A stretch of 64,000 nt of DNA, from positions 1-64,000 of the forward strand of contig DYJD01000032.1 of NCBI GenBank assembly GCA_020723325.1, written 5' to 3'. Position 1 is the stretch's first letter; each line of letters begins with the position of its first letter. The stretch is from Desulfosudis oleivorans. GTDB taxonomy: Bacteria > Desulfobacterota > Desulfobacteria > Desulfobacterales > SURF-7. The notes under the pieces were generated by a model. It was given only the letters and a program-made list of their open reading frames with translations, was not told where the DNA came from and searched no databases. The translations under genes were made by a program, and so were the position numbers. This document shows positions 25,427 through 33,945 of this stretch, piece after piece.

Positions 25427-25528
25427 AAGGGAAGTAGACTGAAGACTGAAGGCTGAAGGTTTTTCGGTTTGAATCATGCGCTATCCAACGGAACTTCATT
25501 ACAATGGAAAGATAAAAAGGCCTTTTTC

Positions 25529-25604
25529 TGTGGGAGCGGCTTCCAGCCGCGATCAAGGCCCATGCGCGCCTCAGCCCCATCGCGGCTGGAAGCCGCTCCC
25601 ACAA
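25529..25604. repeat. REP pair (head-to-head)
   Basis: TGGGAGCGGCTTCCAGCCGC and its exact inverse lie 25-30 bases apart, forming a BIME-like hairpin. The same REP unit occurs at least six more times in the window. It lies in the 400-base spacer after the membrane protein gene. Confidence 0.8.
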
Positions 25605-25671
25605 AAGAAAAGGTGAGGCGGAATCTTAGAAATTGTCGGGATGGCATTTTGTAAAAAAGAAATGTGTATTG

Positions 25672-25781
25672 TTTCACCACCCGCTGCGCTGAAGGACACG
25701 AAGCACGAAGTTCTTCCCGGCTGGGCCGGGAAGTATTTAAAAGTTTTTTCTTCGTGTCCTTCGTGACCTTCGTGGTGAAAA
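25672..25781. repeat. Inverted 'TTCGTG' repeat element
   Basis: TTTCACCAC and GAAGGACACGAAG on the left mirror CTTCGTGTCCTTCG and CTTCGTGGTGAAA on the right. Between them is the hairpin CTTCCCGGC-TGG-GCCGGGAAG. A single arm of the same family is at 48669-48701. No gene is present from 25427 to 25827. Confidence 0.7.
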
Positions 25782-25827
25782 AATTGTAATTGTCATAAAG
25801 CAGACCGTTGGCTATGCGAAAAGCACT

Positions 25828-26448
25828 ATGAAGAATAAAAGTCTAAAAAATACTAGCGCCCAGCGAAGCAGCCAAGGCCCATTGATAGAAGCCTTGACCC
25901 ACAGGCTTTCCCAATGCCCGCGGGAATTTTTGGATGCGCCGCGTATCGGGAATCAAGGCGTGATCCGGACGGCCGCGGTGGTGGCGGATTTCCTGGCGGA
26001 CATGGGCGGTACGCTGCCTTCCATAAAAGACTGCCGGGAATTCGAGGAAGCCGGCCCACGGGATGAATCCTGGTTGCGGCTAGTGCTGGTGAGCGCCTGG
26101 CTGCTCCACCACCGCTGGTTTCAGGACCGCCCGGAGTTGAAGGAAAACATCTGGAAGCTGCTGGAGAAAAAGTTGAAACCCCTGGCCGTGGTGGTGAGCG
26201 CAGACCAGTGCGTGCTGGAGCCGGACCGGCGTGAGGAATTGGTGCGCTTCTGCCTGGACGCCTTGGGTATTCTTCCGGCCGGCGAGACGCCGGCCCAGGC
26301 CGCGGATCGACTAAAAGCCCTGGACAGCATCGAACGGGTGCGGGTCATGAAAGCCGCCAAAGAAGCCGAAGAACATGCCCGCAAGGTGCGTGAAGCCATG
26401 CAGGCCAAACAGGCCCAGGAAGCCGCGGCCAAGGCCATGCGGGAATGA
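25828..26448 (+). CDS. Helical protein of unknown function
   Basis: The protein has 206 residues, predicted all-alpha, with tryptophan-rich middle helices (SWLRLVLVSAWLLHHRW) and a long charged, alanine-rich C-terminal helix (residues 160-206) that could form a coiled coil. It ends 12 bases before the ligase gene. I recognise no family. It belongs to the AOR locus by position and strand, although repeats separate it from the genes upstream. Confidence 0.55.
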   Translation: MKNKSLKNTSAQRSSQGPLIEALTHRLSQCPREFLDAPRIGNQGVIRTAAVVADFLADMGGTLPSIKDCREFEEAGPRDESWLRLVLVSAWLLHHRWFQDRPELKENIWKLLEKKLKPLAVVVSADQCVLEPDRREELVRFCLDALGILPAGETPAQAADRLKALDSIERVRVMKAAKEAEEHARKVREAMQAKQAQEAAAKAMRE

Positions 26449-26460
26449 GAGGATGAGTTC

Positions 26461-27924
26461 ATGATCATTTACGATGATTTTAACCGGATTTCGCCGCCCC
26501 AGGAAACCCGTGTTCCAGAAGACCGGCGCCGGCGCAATCCCCTGATCCATGCGGCCGGCTTCCGCAATTTTATGCGCCTGAAGCAGCACCGCCATGCACC
26601 CAAATGGAATTTTGAAACCGGTGACCGCATCAACCAGGACGACCTGGAAGAATATCTTCGCTTTGGCCAAGAGTTCGCTTCCGCAAAGCCGACAAGCGCT
26701 GATCAGCTCCCGGACTGGATCAGACCCTGGCTTTGGAATCTGCGGCCCCGGGTGCGCGCCTTTCAACAACAGGTTCCGGAAGATTTCAACCTGGAACAGG
26801 AGTGGGAACGCATCCCCACCCTGGGCCGGGAAGATCTCCAGGTCCGGATCCATGGTCTGGTGCCCCTGGATGCGGATCTAAGCCGGCTCATCGTCTACGA
26901 CACTTCCGGCTCCACCGGCCATGCCGTGGCCGTGCCCCATCATCCTGTGGATCTCGCCAAAAGCATGCGATTGATGGAATATGTGCTGGCAAGGTTCGGG
27001 GTTGCAAGCGCTTTCAGCCCGGAGATGACCGCCTGTCTGAATGTGAGCATCCAGGCCGACACGGTGGTGTATCCCAATATCTTCAGCGTCTGGAACCAGG
27101 CCGGCTTTGCCAAAATCAATCTGGACCCGGATTGCTGGCGGGACCCGGCCCATGCCCAATTCTACCTGGACGACACCGCCCCGGCTTTTTTGACCGGCGA
27201 CCCTTTAGGCTTTGCCGAGATGCTGCGCCGGGGGCTGCGCTGCAAAACCTACGCCCTAATGAGCACGGCCATGGCCATGCCCGAAACTTTGCGCAACAGA
27301 CTGGAAGAGGTTTTTCAATGCCCGGTGATCGACTGGTATGCTGCCACGGAAACCGGGCCTATCGCTTATGCCTGCCCGTTGAATCAGGGCTTTCATATCC
27401 TGCCCCGGGATTTGTTCGTGGAAATATTGGACCCTGCCGCTAAACGCCTGCCGCCGGGAGAGTATGGCGAAATCACCGTTTCCGGCGGCCGCAACCCCTT
27501 CCTGCCCCTGCTGCGCTACCGCACCGGCGATCACGGCCGCCTTACCCATGGCCCCTGTCCATGCGGGGACCCCATGCCGCGTCTTATCGATCTGCGGGGC
27601 CGGCCGCCGGTGATTTTTCTGCGGCCGGACGGCACCCTGGTCAACCCCGTGGATGTGGGCCGCCTGCTGCGCAACGAACCCATCGCCCGCCATCACGTGG
27701 CCCAGCACGCGGACCATTCGGTGGATGTCCATCTTCAGCCGATTGCTGCCGGTCAAACCCTGGACGATGAACGCATTCGCCGGAAGCTCATGCTCCTATT
27801 TGGTGAAAAGACCCCCATTCGAATCCACTTCAGCATGGTTCCCAATGGAAAATACTCCAGCGCTGATTTTACTGCTTATCGAAGCGAATTCATTCTTGAC
27901 GATTTTCTACGCCCACCCCGCTAA
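26461..27924 (+). CDS. Adenylate-forming ligase (PaaK/CapK-like)
   Basis: The protein has 487 residues. It has the phosphate loop TSGSTGHAV near residue 143, the adenine motif YAATETGP near 297 and YRTGDHG near 357. A C-terminal lid-type domain ends with NGKYSS, where the catalytic lysine is expected. Enzymes of this class activate carboxylates to acyl-adenylates and usually to CoA thioesters. Next to an AOR it could act on the acid made or used by that enzyme; this is inference. The first 100 residues are divergent. Confidence 0.75.
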   Translation: MIIYDDFNRISPPQETRVPEDRRRRNPLIHAAGFRNFMRLKQHRHAPKWNFETGDRINQDDLEEYLRFGQEFASAKPTSADQLPDWIRPWLWNLRPRVRAFQQQVPEDFNLEQEWERIPTLGREDLQVRIHGLVPLDADLSRLIVYDTSGSTGHAVAVPHHPVDLAKSMRLMEYVLARFGVASAFSPEMTACLNVSIQADTVVYPNIFSVWNQAGFAKINLDPDCWRDPAHAQFYLDDTAPAFLTGDPLGFAEMLRRGLRCKTYALMSTAMAMPETLRNRLEEVFQCPVIDWYAATETGPIAYACPLNQGFHILPRDLFVEILDPAAKRLPPGEYGEITVSGGRNPFLPLLRYRTGDHGRLTHGPCPCGDPMPRLIDLRGRPPVIFLRPDGTLVNPVDVGRLLRNEPIARHHVAQHADHSVDVHLQPIAAGQTLDDERIRRKLMLLFGEKTPIRIHFSMVPNGKYSSADFTAYRSEFILDDFLRPPR

Positions 27925-28121
27925 AAGGCCAGGGGACCAGAATTGGGACAGGCTCGTTATACGCTTTTCGCGAATTAAAAAAGATCAGACCACATCTCCT
28001 CTGGATTGAGAGTGAGATGCCAACCAAAATTTTGCTATCAAGAGTTCCCGATAGGAATAAAAGACGGGCGAAAGGTTTCTACTATTGCATAATTCGAGCG
28101 TGGCTGAGCGGAGGCCAAACG

Positions 28122-28328
28122 AATTGACAAAGGCGTTTTAGGACTGGTAAAAGTGCACAATGCAAAGAGCAATATGCATCATTTACAATGCAAGGAGCAA
28201 TATGCATCATTTTTAATGGGTTGGACCTGGGTACACTGTGGCAAGTAATGTGAATCATTTTTAGTGGGTTGCGATGGGCCACAAAATGGCAAGTTGTGCT
28301 CACCTTAGCGGTGTTCGTTTTCAGCTTT
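28122..28328. repeat. Dispersed repeat R1, copy 3 (expanded)
   Basis: This copy contains three successive versions of the motif AGCAATATGCATCATTT, preceded by GGACTGGTAAAAGTGCAC and ending in GTGCTCACCTTAGCGG with TTTTCAGC. It is the longest copy in the window. The whole stretch 27925-28579 contains no gene. Confidence 0.6.
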
Positions 28329-28579
28329 TAGTCAGGACAAATCAAATTTTGTTGGTTGTTCACTGATAGTGGCGAAAACATGAGAGCATTTTGTATAATA
28401 CGGGACGAAAGGTAAGATTTTTTTAAATTATTCCAAATTGAGGCTGTTTTGGACCAAGAGCGATGGAGCCAAGGAACTGGCTGTTTTGCAGTTGCTGAGT
28501 GATATCCTCGATTAATAAAATTTCGACTGGCTGACGGGCGATTGCCTATGCGGCCGCGGATAAATATGATGGTTCCTCC

Positions 28580-29530
28580 ATGGAAAATCGAATTAGAATA
28601 GGCGTCAGCTCCTGTCTTCTCGGGCAGCCGGTGCGCTATGACGGTAGTCACAAGCACGACCGGTATATCACCGACATACTTGGGCAATATCTGGAGTTTG
28701 TTCCAGTGTGTCCCGAGGTGGAAGCGGGTTTTCCCACCCCCCGCGAGACTTTCCGTTTGGTCGGAGACCCTGGAACCCCCCGCCTTGTCACGACCCGCAG
28801 CCAGGTGGACCACACCGAACGTATGACCGCCTGGGCTGAAAAACGTGTGCAGGAACTCGAAAAGGAGAACCTTTGTGGCTTCATCTTCAAGAGCGATTCC
28901 CCTAGTAGCGGCCTGGAACGAGTCAAAGTTTACAACGCCAAGGGCATGGCTGAAAAAAAAGGAGTTGGCTTGTTTGCTCGAGCGTTTACCCGGCATTTCC
29001 CGTTGATTCCGGTCGAGGAAGAGGGGCGCCTCAACGATGCCAAGATTCGAGAAACATTCATCGAACAGATTTTCACGCTGAGGCGTTGGCGGGAAATAAC
29101 AGCCCAAGGACGGATTTTGAAAAATCTGGTGGACTTTCATACCAGGCATAAGCTTCTCATTCTGTCACATAGTCCGATCCATTATAAGCAAATGGGAAAG
29201 TATGTGGCTGAGGCCAAAAAGATCAGCATATGGCTTGCCTATTCCGAATATGAAAGGCTGCTTATGGAAGCACTGCGTCTCAAGACCACCCGGAAAAAAA
29301 ATTTGAACGTGTTACAGCACATCCTCGGCTATTTCAAGCAAAAATTGGGTTCTGATGAAAAACAGGAGATGATTGAAATTCTGGATCAATATCGCAGCGA
29401 AGTCGTGCCGTTGATCGTTCCGGTAACTTTGATGAATCACTATGTGCGCAAATACGATGAGCCGTATCTGAAGCAGCAGGTCTATCTTAACCCGCACCCA
29501 GTAGCGCTAAAGCTTCGCAATCATGTGTGA
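28580..29530 (+). CDS. DUF523-DUF1722 (YbgA-like) protein
   Basis: The protein has 316 residues. The DUF523 part (GVSSCLLGQPVRYDGSHK, PVCPEVEAGFPTPRE) spans about residues 1-150. The DUF1722 part (FHTRHKLLILSHSP, YKQMG) spans about 190-310. The fused form is widespread in bacteria. The conserved cysteines suggest an iron-sulfur or thiol site; no function is settled, though relatives are linked to tRNA thiolation or photolyase neighbourhoods. Confidence 0.85.
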   Translation: MENRIRIGVSSCLLGQPVRYDGSHKHDRYITDILGQYLEFVPVCPEVEAGFPTPRETFRLVGDPGTPRLVTTRSQVDHTERMTAWAEKRVQELEKENLCGFIFKSDSPSSGLERVKVYNAKGMAEKKGVGLFARAFTRHFPLIPVEEEGRLNDAKIRETFIEQIFTLRRWREITAQGRILKNLVDFHTRHKLLILSHSPIHYKQMGKYVAEAKKISIWLAYSEYERLLMEALRLKTTRKKNLNVLQHILGYFKQKLGSDEKQEMIEILDQYRSEVVPLIVPVTLMNHYVRKYDEPYLKQQVYLNPHPVALKLRNHV

Positions 29531-29563
29531 CATATACGGATAGGCAGATGAAAGGACAAGTCG

Positions 29564-29992
29564 ATGATAGACAGGATTGAATCGCTCATCAGAAAAAAAA
29601 AGAACTGTGTACTGGCAACTTCCACCGATGATAAACCCCATTGCTCACTTATGACCTACATAGTGGATGAAAACTGTCGGGAAATCTACTTGATAACCCA
29701 TAAAAGAACACGGAAATATTCTAATTTACAGAAGAACAATTATGTAAGTCTCTTACTAGACACCCGGGATTCATCCGATGATCCGATCCAAGCACTTACC
29801 ATTGGGGGAATTTATATACCAATAGAAGACCCGGTTAAACGAAAACGGATTCTGGATCAATTTCTGTCGGCGCATCCCAGTATGAAACAGTTTGCCGATC
29901 ATGTTGAAGCTGAATTAATCTGCATTAAGATTGATTCATTTCTACTATTGAATGGCTTAACGGACACCTATTTTTTCGAGATTTCCTCGTAA
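29564..29992 (+). CDS. Pyridoxamine 5'-phosphate oxidase-like flavoprotein
   Basis: The protein has 142 residues with a split-barrel fold (CVLATSTDDKPHCSLMTYIVD, IYLITHKRTRKYSNLQKN, NYVSLLLDTRD). Such small proteins bind FMN or related flavins and may act as reductases. It follows the DUF523 gene by 33 bases in the same direction. The substrate is unknown. Confidence 0.78.
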   Translation: MIDRIESLIRKKKNCVLATSTDDKPHCSLMTYIVDENCREIYLITHKRTRKYSNLQKNNYVSLLLDTRDSSDDPIQALTIGGIYIPIEDPVKRKRILDQFLSAHPSMKQFADHVEAELICIKIDSFLLLNGLTDTYFFEISS

Positions 29993-30085
29993 TCGATCAA
30001 GTTGCCCAAATAACGTCATCATTGGTTAAGCAGCCCATGAGCGGCGATGTATGTGTCCCCCAAAAACAAGGTTATAAAATATAAA

Positions 30086-30316
30086 ATGAAGCATTTTGAC
30101 ATTGGTTCAATTATCGTAATAGTCATAACATTTGTTCTTTTTACCACGGCTTTATTTTTTACTGGATTCACCCATGATCTATTGTTGGAGGCCGGTGTTT
30201 TTTTGGTCTCCGTAAAACTTATAATAATGGCGTATAAAACGAGCGTAGTATCAAAAGGTATTTATCGTGAACTTGAAGAAATGAAAAATCTTCTGAAAAG
30301 TATCAAGGAAAAATAA
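30086..30316 (+). CDS. Small membrane protein
   Basis: The protein has 76 residues from the ATG at 30086; an upstream in-frame ATG at 30047 would add a basic stretch. Two hydrophobic spans (about residues 6-26 and 32-50) are followed by a charged coiled-coil-like tail (ELEEMKNLLKSIKEK). I recognise no family. Confidence 0.5.
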   Translation: MKHFDIGSIIVIVITFVLFTTALFFTGFTHDLLLEAGVFLVSVKLIIMAYKTSVVSKGIYRELEEMKNLLKSIKEK

Positions 30317-30401
30317 CAAATTACTGTACTGGATTTTACTCCGCCGAGATCCATAAAAAGCAGTGAATTCAATCGTTCGGCACAATTATATCGGAGAAAA
30401 T

Positions 30402-30917
30402 ATGAGATTCTTTTTCGTATTTATAGGAATTATATCTCTGGCAGGTTGTCTTGGGAAGCCAGAAAAAGTAATTCCAGTGAAGCAGTTTGATCTGAATCGC
30501 TACTTGGGGAAATGGTATGAAATAGCGAGATTAGATCATTCCTTTGAGCGTGGACTTGACAAAATATCCGCTGAGTATTCTTTGAGAGATGACGGTGGCG
30601 TTTCGGTAGTTAATCGTGGCTACTCATCGAAAGATGGTGAATGGAAAGAGGTTAAAGGAAAGGCATATTTTGTAACTAACGAAAATGAAGGTTATTTTAA
30701 AGTCTCCTTTTTCGGACCTTTCTATGGTTCGTACGTAATTTTCGATCTTGATAAAGAAAATTATGAGTATGCTTTTATTTCTGGTCGGGATACATCCTAT
30801 TTATGGCTTTTGGCACGAAAGCCGAATTTACCACAAGAGGTAATCTACAAATTCAAACGGAGATCAAAGGAGTTGGGGTTTGAAACAAATGATTTAATCT
30901 TCGTTAATCATGATTAA
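30402..30917 (+). CDS. blc: Bacterial lipocalin (outer-membrane lipoprotein Blc)
   Basis: The protein has 171 residues from the second in-frame ATG, which gives a proper lipoprotein signal (lipobox LAGC). The lipocalin signature YLGKWYEIARLDHSFERG is complete, with later FKVSFFGPFYGSYVIFDLD and the closing SYLWLLARKP. Blc binds fatty acids or lysophospholipids at the outer membrane and is commonly induced by stress. Confidence 0.9.
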   Translation: MRFFFVFIGIISLAGCLGKPEKVIPVKQFDLNRYLGKWYEIARLDHSFERGLDKISAEYSLRDDGGVSVVNRGYSSKDGEWKEVKGKAYFVTNENEGYFKVSFFGPFYGSYVIFDLDKENYEYAFISGRDTSYLWLLARKPNLPQEVIYKFKRRSKELGFETNDLIFVNHD

Positions 30918-31005
30918 AGTGCATATAAAGTCGATTGGCTCGCAGTCTCCGGCTGCTGGGACGCCGCTAAACGGCGCCCGTATCTCCACGAACCTTAAAG
31001 AAAAG

Positions 31006-31164
31006 CGTTTTATAAAATTTCAAGAGAACGGAGATTGTATCTTCCTCAAAATTATAGATAGTCCCTATTCATGCAACGTATATGCAGCGCGATCGGTGAC
31101 GTGTAGAGACTATCCATCAAACGATATTGAGAGAGAAGCCTGTTGTGCTTGGACTCGCCGTTGA
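31006..31164 (+). pseudogene. C-terminal remnant of a YkgJ-family cysteine-cluster protein
   Basis: The last 50 residues of the reading frame match the end of YkgJ-type zinc/iron-chelating proteins: GDCIFL, then YSCNVYAARSVTCRDYP and a final CCAW. The first cysteines of the cluster and the body of the protein are absent, and the frame begins in a GC-rich hairpin. It is probably a truncated gene. Confidence 0.5.
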
Positions 31165-31240
31165 TAGTAATTAAGAGCATGAGCTTACCCATCTGTTTTT
31201 GGGGACGGTGAGGAGCATACCGCCCCAGGCACGAGATATC

Positions 31241-31350
31241 CAATGTTACGGGATACCGGATTCTTGTCAATCGCCAAATGCAGGAAAACGGCTATCTATC
31301 TGCCCTATCAACCCATTGCCAAAAAGTGCAGATAGTCTTTTTCATTCTGC
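31241..31350. repeat. Dispersed repeat R2, copy 2
   Basis: This copy matches 4219-4340 over about 110 bases (CGGGATACCGG, CGGCTATC, CTGCCCTATCAACCC, AAAAAGTGCA). The right half of the hairpin is degraded here, so it should not terminate transcription. No other feature was found from 31165 to 31394. Confidence 0.55.
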
Positions 31351-31394
31351 TCAACAGCTATATAAAAATCCCATCGGCATTGAGTCGCACCAAG

Positions 31395-31676
31395 TTAACA
31401 GGCGGAAATTGTGGAATTAATGTTCCAAAAGTACGCATTGTTTTGGCCAATATCGCCGTTTTTGACCCCAAAAAGGCAATTATAAATAAACTCGTTTTCT
31501 CGCAATTCACAGCAATTTTCAATTTGCTTTATGGAACGTCCAATTGCCAGGGATTCCATTTTTTTCTTTATTCCACTCACAAAGGTTTCACTTCCGATGG
31601 CAATCGATTGGGTCCACATCGATTCCCTCTGAAGGACTGCTTGGGATATTGCGGCTTCTCCCTCTTCCTGCTCGCT
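31395..31676 (-). pseudogene. C-terminal remnant of a Y1 (REP-associated) transposase
   Basis: The frame reads LQRESMWTQSIAIGSETFV, GRSIKQIENCCELRENE, then IYNCLFGVKNGDIGQNN. This follows the conserved tail of IS200-like/REP-associated tyrosine transposases (W-T-x-S-I-A-V-G-S, then LRE and N-x-Y-W). The HUH catalytic domain is missing. It may be related to the REP units scattered in the window. Confidence 0.55.
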
Positions 31677-32582
31677 CAGAGCGCCGCCACCGGAATGGAT
31701 TGGACGGTTAGAGTCAAAGGCAAGGATTGGTCCGTAAGGCAAATCAAGCCACCCGGACCCACAGGCAGATTTAATTTTTCAAGGGATTGAAAATGGCGGA
31801 CATCTTTTTTTCCGGGGGATGCGGTTTTTTTAATTTCCAGTGGATAGACCATGCCATCCTGGACAATAAGCAGATCGATTTCCTTTTTATCCTTGTCCCG
31901 GTAGTAATAAAACGGTGCCCGGCGGCCATTGTGCCAGTAGCTTTTCAGCAACTCGGTGAGTATCCATGTCTCCAGGATCGCACCGGACATGGCGCCGGCC
32001 TCAAGGGTTTCCGGACTGAACCATTCCGTCAGATAGGCGCATAATCCGGTATCCAGGATATAGAGTTTGGGGGTTTTCACCAGGCGTTTGGTCACATTCG
32101 TATGATAGGGCTCCAGCAGATAGGCGATTCCGGAAGTCTGTAAAATGGAGAGCCAGCTTTTGGCGGTATTGGGAGAGATGTCCGCGTCCCGCGCGAGCTC
32201 GGACATATTGAGTATTTGAGCGGTGCGGGCCGAAGCCGCCCGTAGAAACCGCAAAAAAGCCGCTTCGTCGCCGACCGGTGATAGATCGCGGACATCGCGT
32301 TGCAGGTAGGTTTGAACATAGGAACCGTAGAAAAGGTCCCGATCCATGTCCTCATTTAAGGCAATAGCCGGGAAAGAACCGCGCCAAATGATGCGGTAGA
32401 GTTCCCTCAACTGAAGCGTTTCATTTGTGGCAAGACGTTTTTGCAGGTCGGCCGGGACAGGCAGGAACGGTGGGTCCTTGAGGTTTCGACCGGTCTGTTC
32501 TTTTCTGGAAAGACCGAGCAGAAAAACAACGGCCACCCGGCCTGCCAGTGACTCGGAAACCTCTTTCATCATGTTGATACAT
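31676..32582 (-). pseudogene. DUF4143 ATPase lacking its ATPase domain
   Basis: The reading frame begins at MMKEVSESLAGRVAV, a point deep inside normal DUF4143 ATPases, so P-loop and Walker B (roughly the first 110-120 residues) are gone. The DUF4143 half is intact, including the winged-helix region and a nuclease-like end (KKEIDLLIV, YPLEIKKTA). An ATG-TAT-CAA start-like sequence remains at 32574-32582 in another frame, right after the upstream palindrome. An internal deletion therefore joined the promoter to the second half. The product, if made, cannot hydrolyse ATP. Confidence 0.75.
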
Positions 32583-32593
32583 GTTATTTTCTA

Positions 32594-32636
32594 AATATCG
32601 TCTAAAATGCAATTATTTTGAAAATTAGACGATATT
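32594..32636 (-). promoter_or_regulatory. Perfect 12-base palindrome upstream of the DUF4143 remnant
   Basis: AATATCGTCTAA (32594-32605) and TTAGACGATATT (32625-32636) are perfectly inverted around a 19-base AT-rich spacer, 12 bases before the residual start codon. The position matches the palindrome ahead of the intact DUF4143 gene at 5079-5101, although the sequence differs. It is probably an operator or self-recognition site. Confidence 0.5.
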
Positions 32637-32709
32637 GTGCGCTTTGTCAAGAAAACAACCGCTGGATTAGAAGCACCACCTGTGATAAGGCCTTTAGCCT
32701 ATCTCCAAG

Positions 32710-33843
32710 CTACATTTCAGCAGAAAGGGCTACGGTCACCTCGCGTTCGACCTCATGCCTTCTGACGGTGATTTGAACCGATTGACCCACCTGAAAGTCA
32801 TCCAGCCGGGCCAGGAGTTTGGCGATGCTGTCAACCGGCTTCCCCTGCACGGCTGTAATGATGTCTCCAGGTGAGTATGTGCGGTCCCGATTAATGGTAA
32901 TCCCTTTAAGTCCCGCCTTTGCCGCCGGAGATTCCGGGCGCACCTTAAGCACCACCACTCCCTTGATACCAAGCCGGGCTGTAATGAATTCGTTGATATT
33001 CTGGTCGATTTCAATTCCTAGGGTCGGGCGTACATATTTGCCGTGGGCAATCAATTGGGGCACAACCCGGTTCACCGTATCCACCGGCACGGCAAAGCCC
33101 ACTCCGGCAGAAGCGCCTGATGGACTGTAGATGGCGGTATTCACCCCGATCAAACGGCCGGCGGAATCCAGCAGGGGGCCGCCGGAGTTGCCTGGATTGA
33201 CCGCCGCGTCCGTTTGGATCAAATGTTCGATAACGCTGCCGGACTCCTCCGTGAGAGACCGGTCCAGGGCCGAGACAATGCCGGTGGTCAGGGACCAATC
33301 GAGTCCGAATGGATTGCCGATGGCATAGGTTTTTTGTCCGACTTTCAGGTCGTGGGAGGATCCGAGGGGTATGGGATGACCTTTGGGGCCGCCGCCGATT
33401 TTCAGCACCGCAAGATCGTGCATGGGGCTTGCCCCCACTAGGAGCGCTTTGTATTCTTTGCCGTCGGACAGCCTTACCCGCGCTTCCGAAGCGCCGGTTA
33501 TGACATGATAGTTTGTGACCACATGCCCCTTTTCGTCCCAAATGAAACCGGAGCCGGTGCCGCGCGGGATCGAATGGATGTTGCGGCTCCAGAAATCCAT
33601 GATCCGCTCCGAGGTGGAAATGTAGACAACCGCATCCCGTGACCGTTCGAAAAGCTCTATGGTGGCCTTTTCATCTGCGGGCAGATCACCCCGGGCAACT
33701 ACCGGCCGAGGGGTGGCCGACTCCCTTATGGAATTCCGGTCAGCCCACAACATGGCAGGCCAGACAAGAAGTATGGAGATTAATGCTATGACCAGATAGC
33801 GCGATCGGGGCAGGATTGGATCTGTCGTCATGCATGGTAACAT
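32710..33843 (-). CDS. HtrA/DegP-like serine protease with one PDZ domain
   Basis: The protein has 377 residues from the ATG at 33843, chosen for the GGAG site seven bases upstream. A hydrophobic N-terminal segment (YLVIALISILLVWPAMLWA) exports it. The trypsin-like domain has the triad in NYHVI (His), HDLAVL (Asp) and GNSGGPL (Ser). One C-terminal PDZ domain follows (YSPGDIITAVQGKPV). It degrades or refolds damaged envelope proteins. It is the last gene of the stress operon, about 100 bases after the anchored small heat-shock protein. Confidence 0.88.
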   Translation of the reverse strand: MLPCMTTDPILPRSRYLVIALISILLVWPAMLWADRNSIRESATPRPVVARGDLPADEKATIELFERSRDAVVYISTSERIMDFWSRNIHSIPRGTGSGFIWDEKGHVVTNYHVITGASEARVRLSDGKEYKALLVGASPMHDLAVLKIGGGPKGHPIPLGSSHDLKVGQKTYAIGNPFGLDWSLTTGIVSALDRSLTEESGSVIEHLIQTDAAVNPGNSGGPLLDSAGRLIGVNTAIYSPSGASAGVGFAVPVDTVNRVVPQLIAHGKYVRPTLGIEIDQNINEFITARLGIKGVVVLKVRPESPAAKAGLKGITINRDRTYSPGDIITAVQGKPVDSIAKLLARLDDFQVGQSVQITVRRHEVEREVTVALSAEM

Positions 33844-33945
33844 AGGCGTGCTCCTATCAAGGGAAGGTAGACGTGGAATAAGGGAAGGATCTTCTTGGGG
33901 GCAAAATCTTTGGTCCATGCAAAACGATCCATCCAATCCTCGCGT

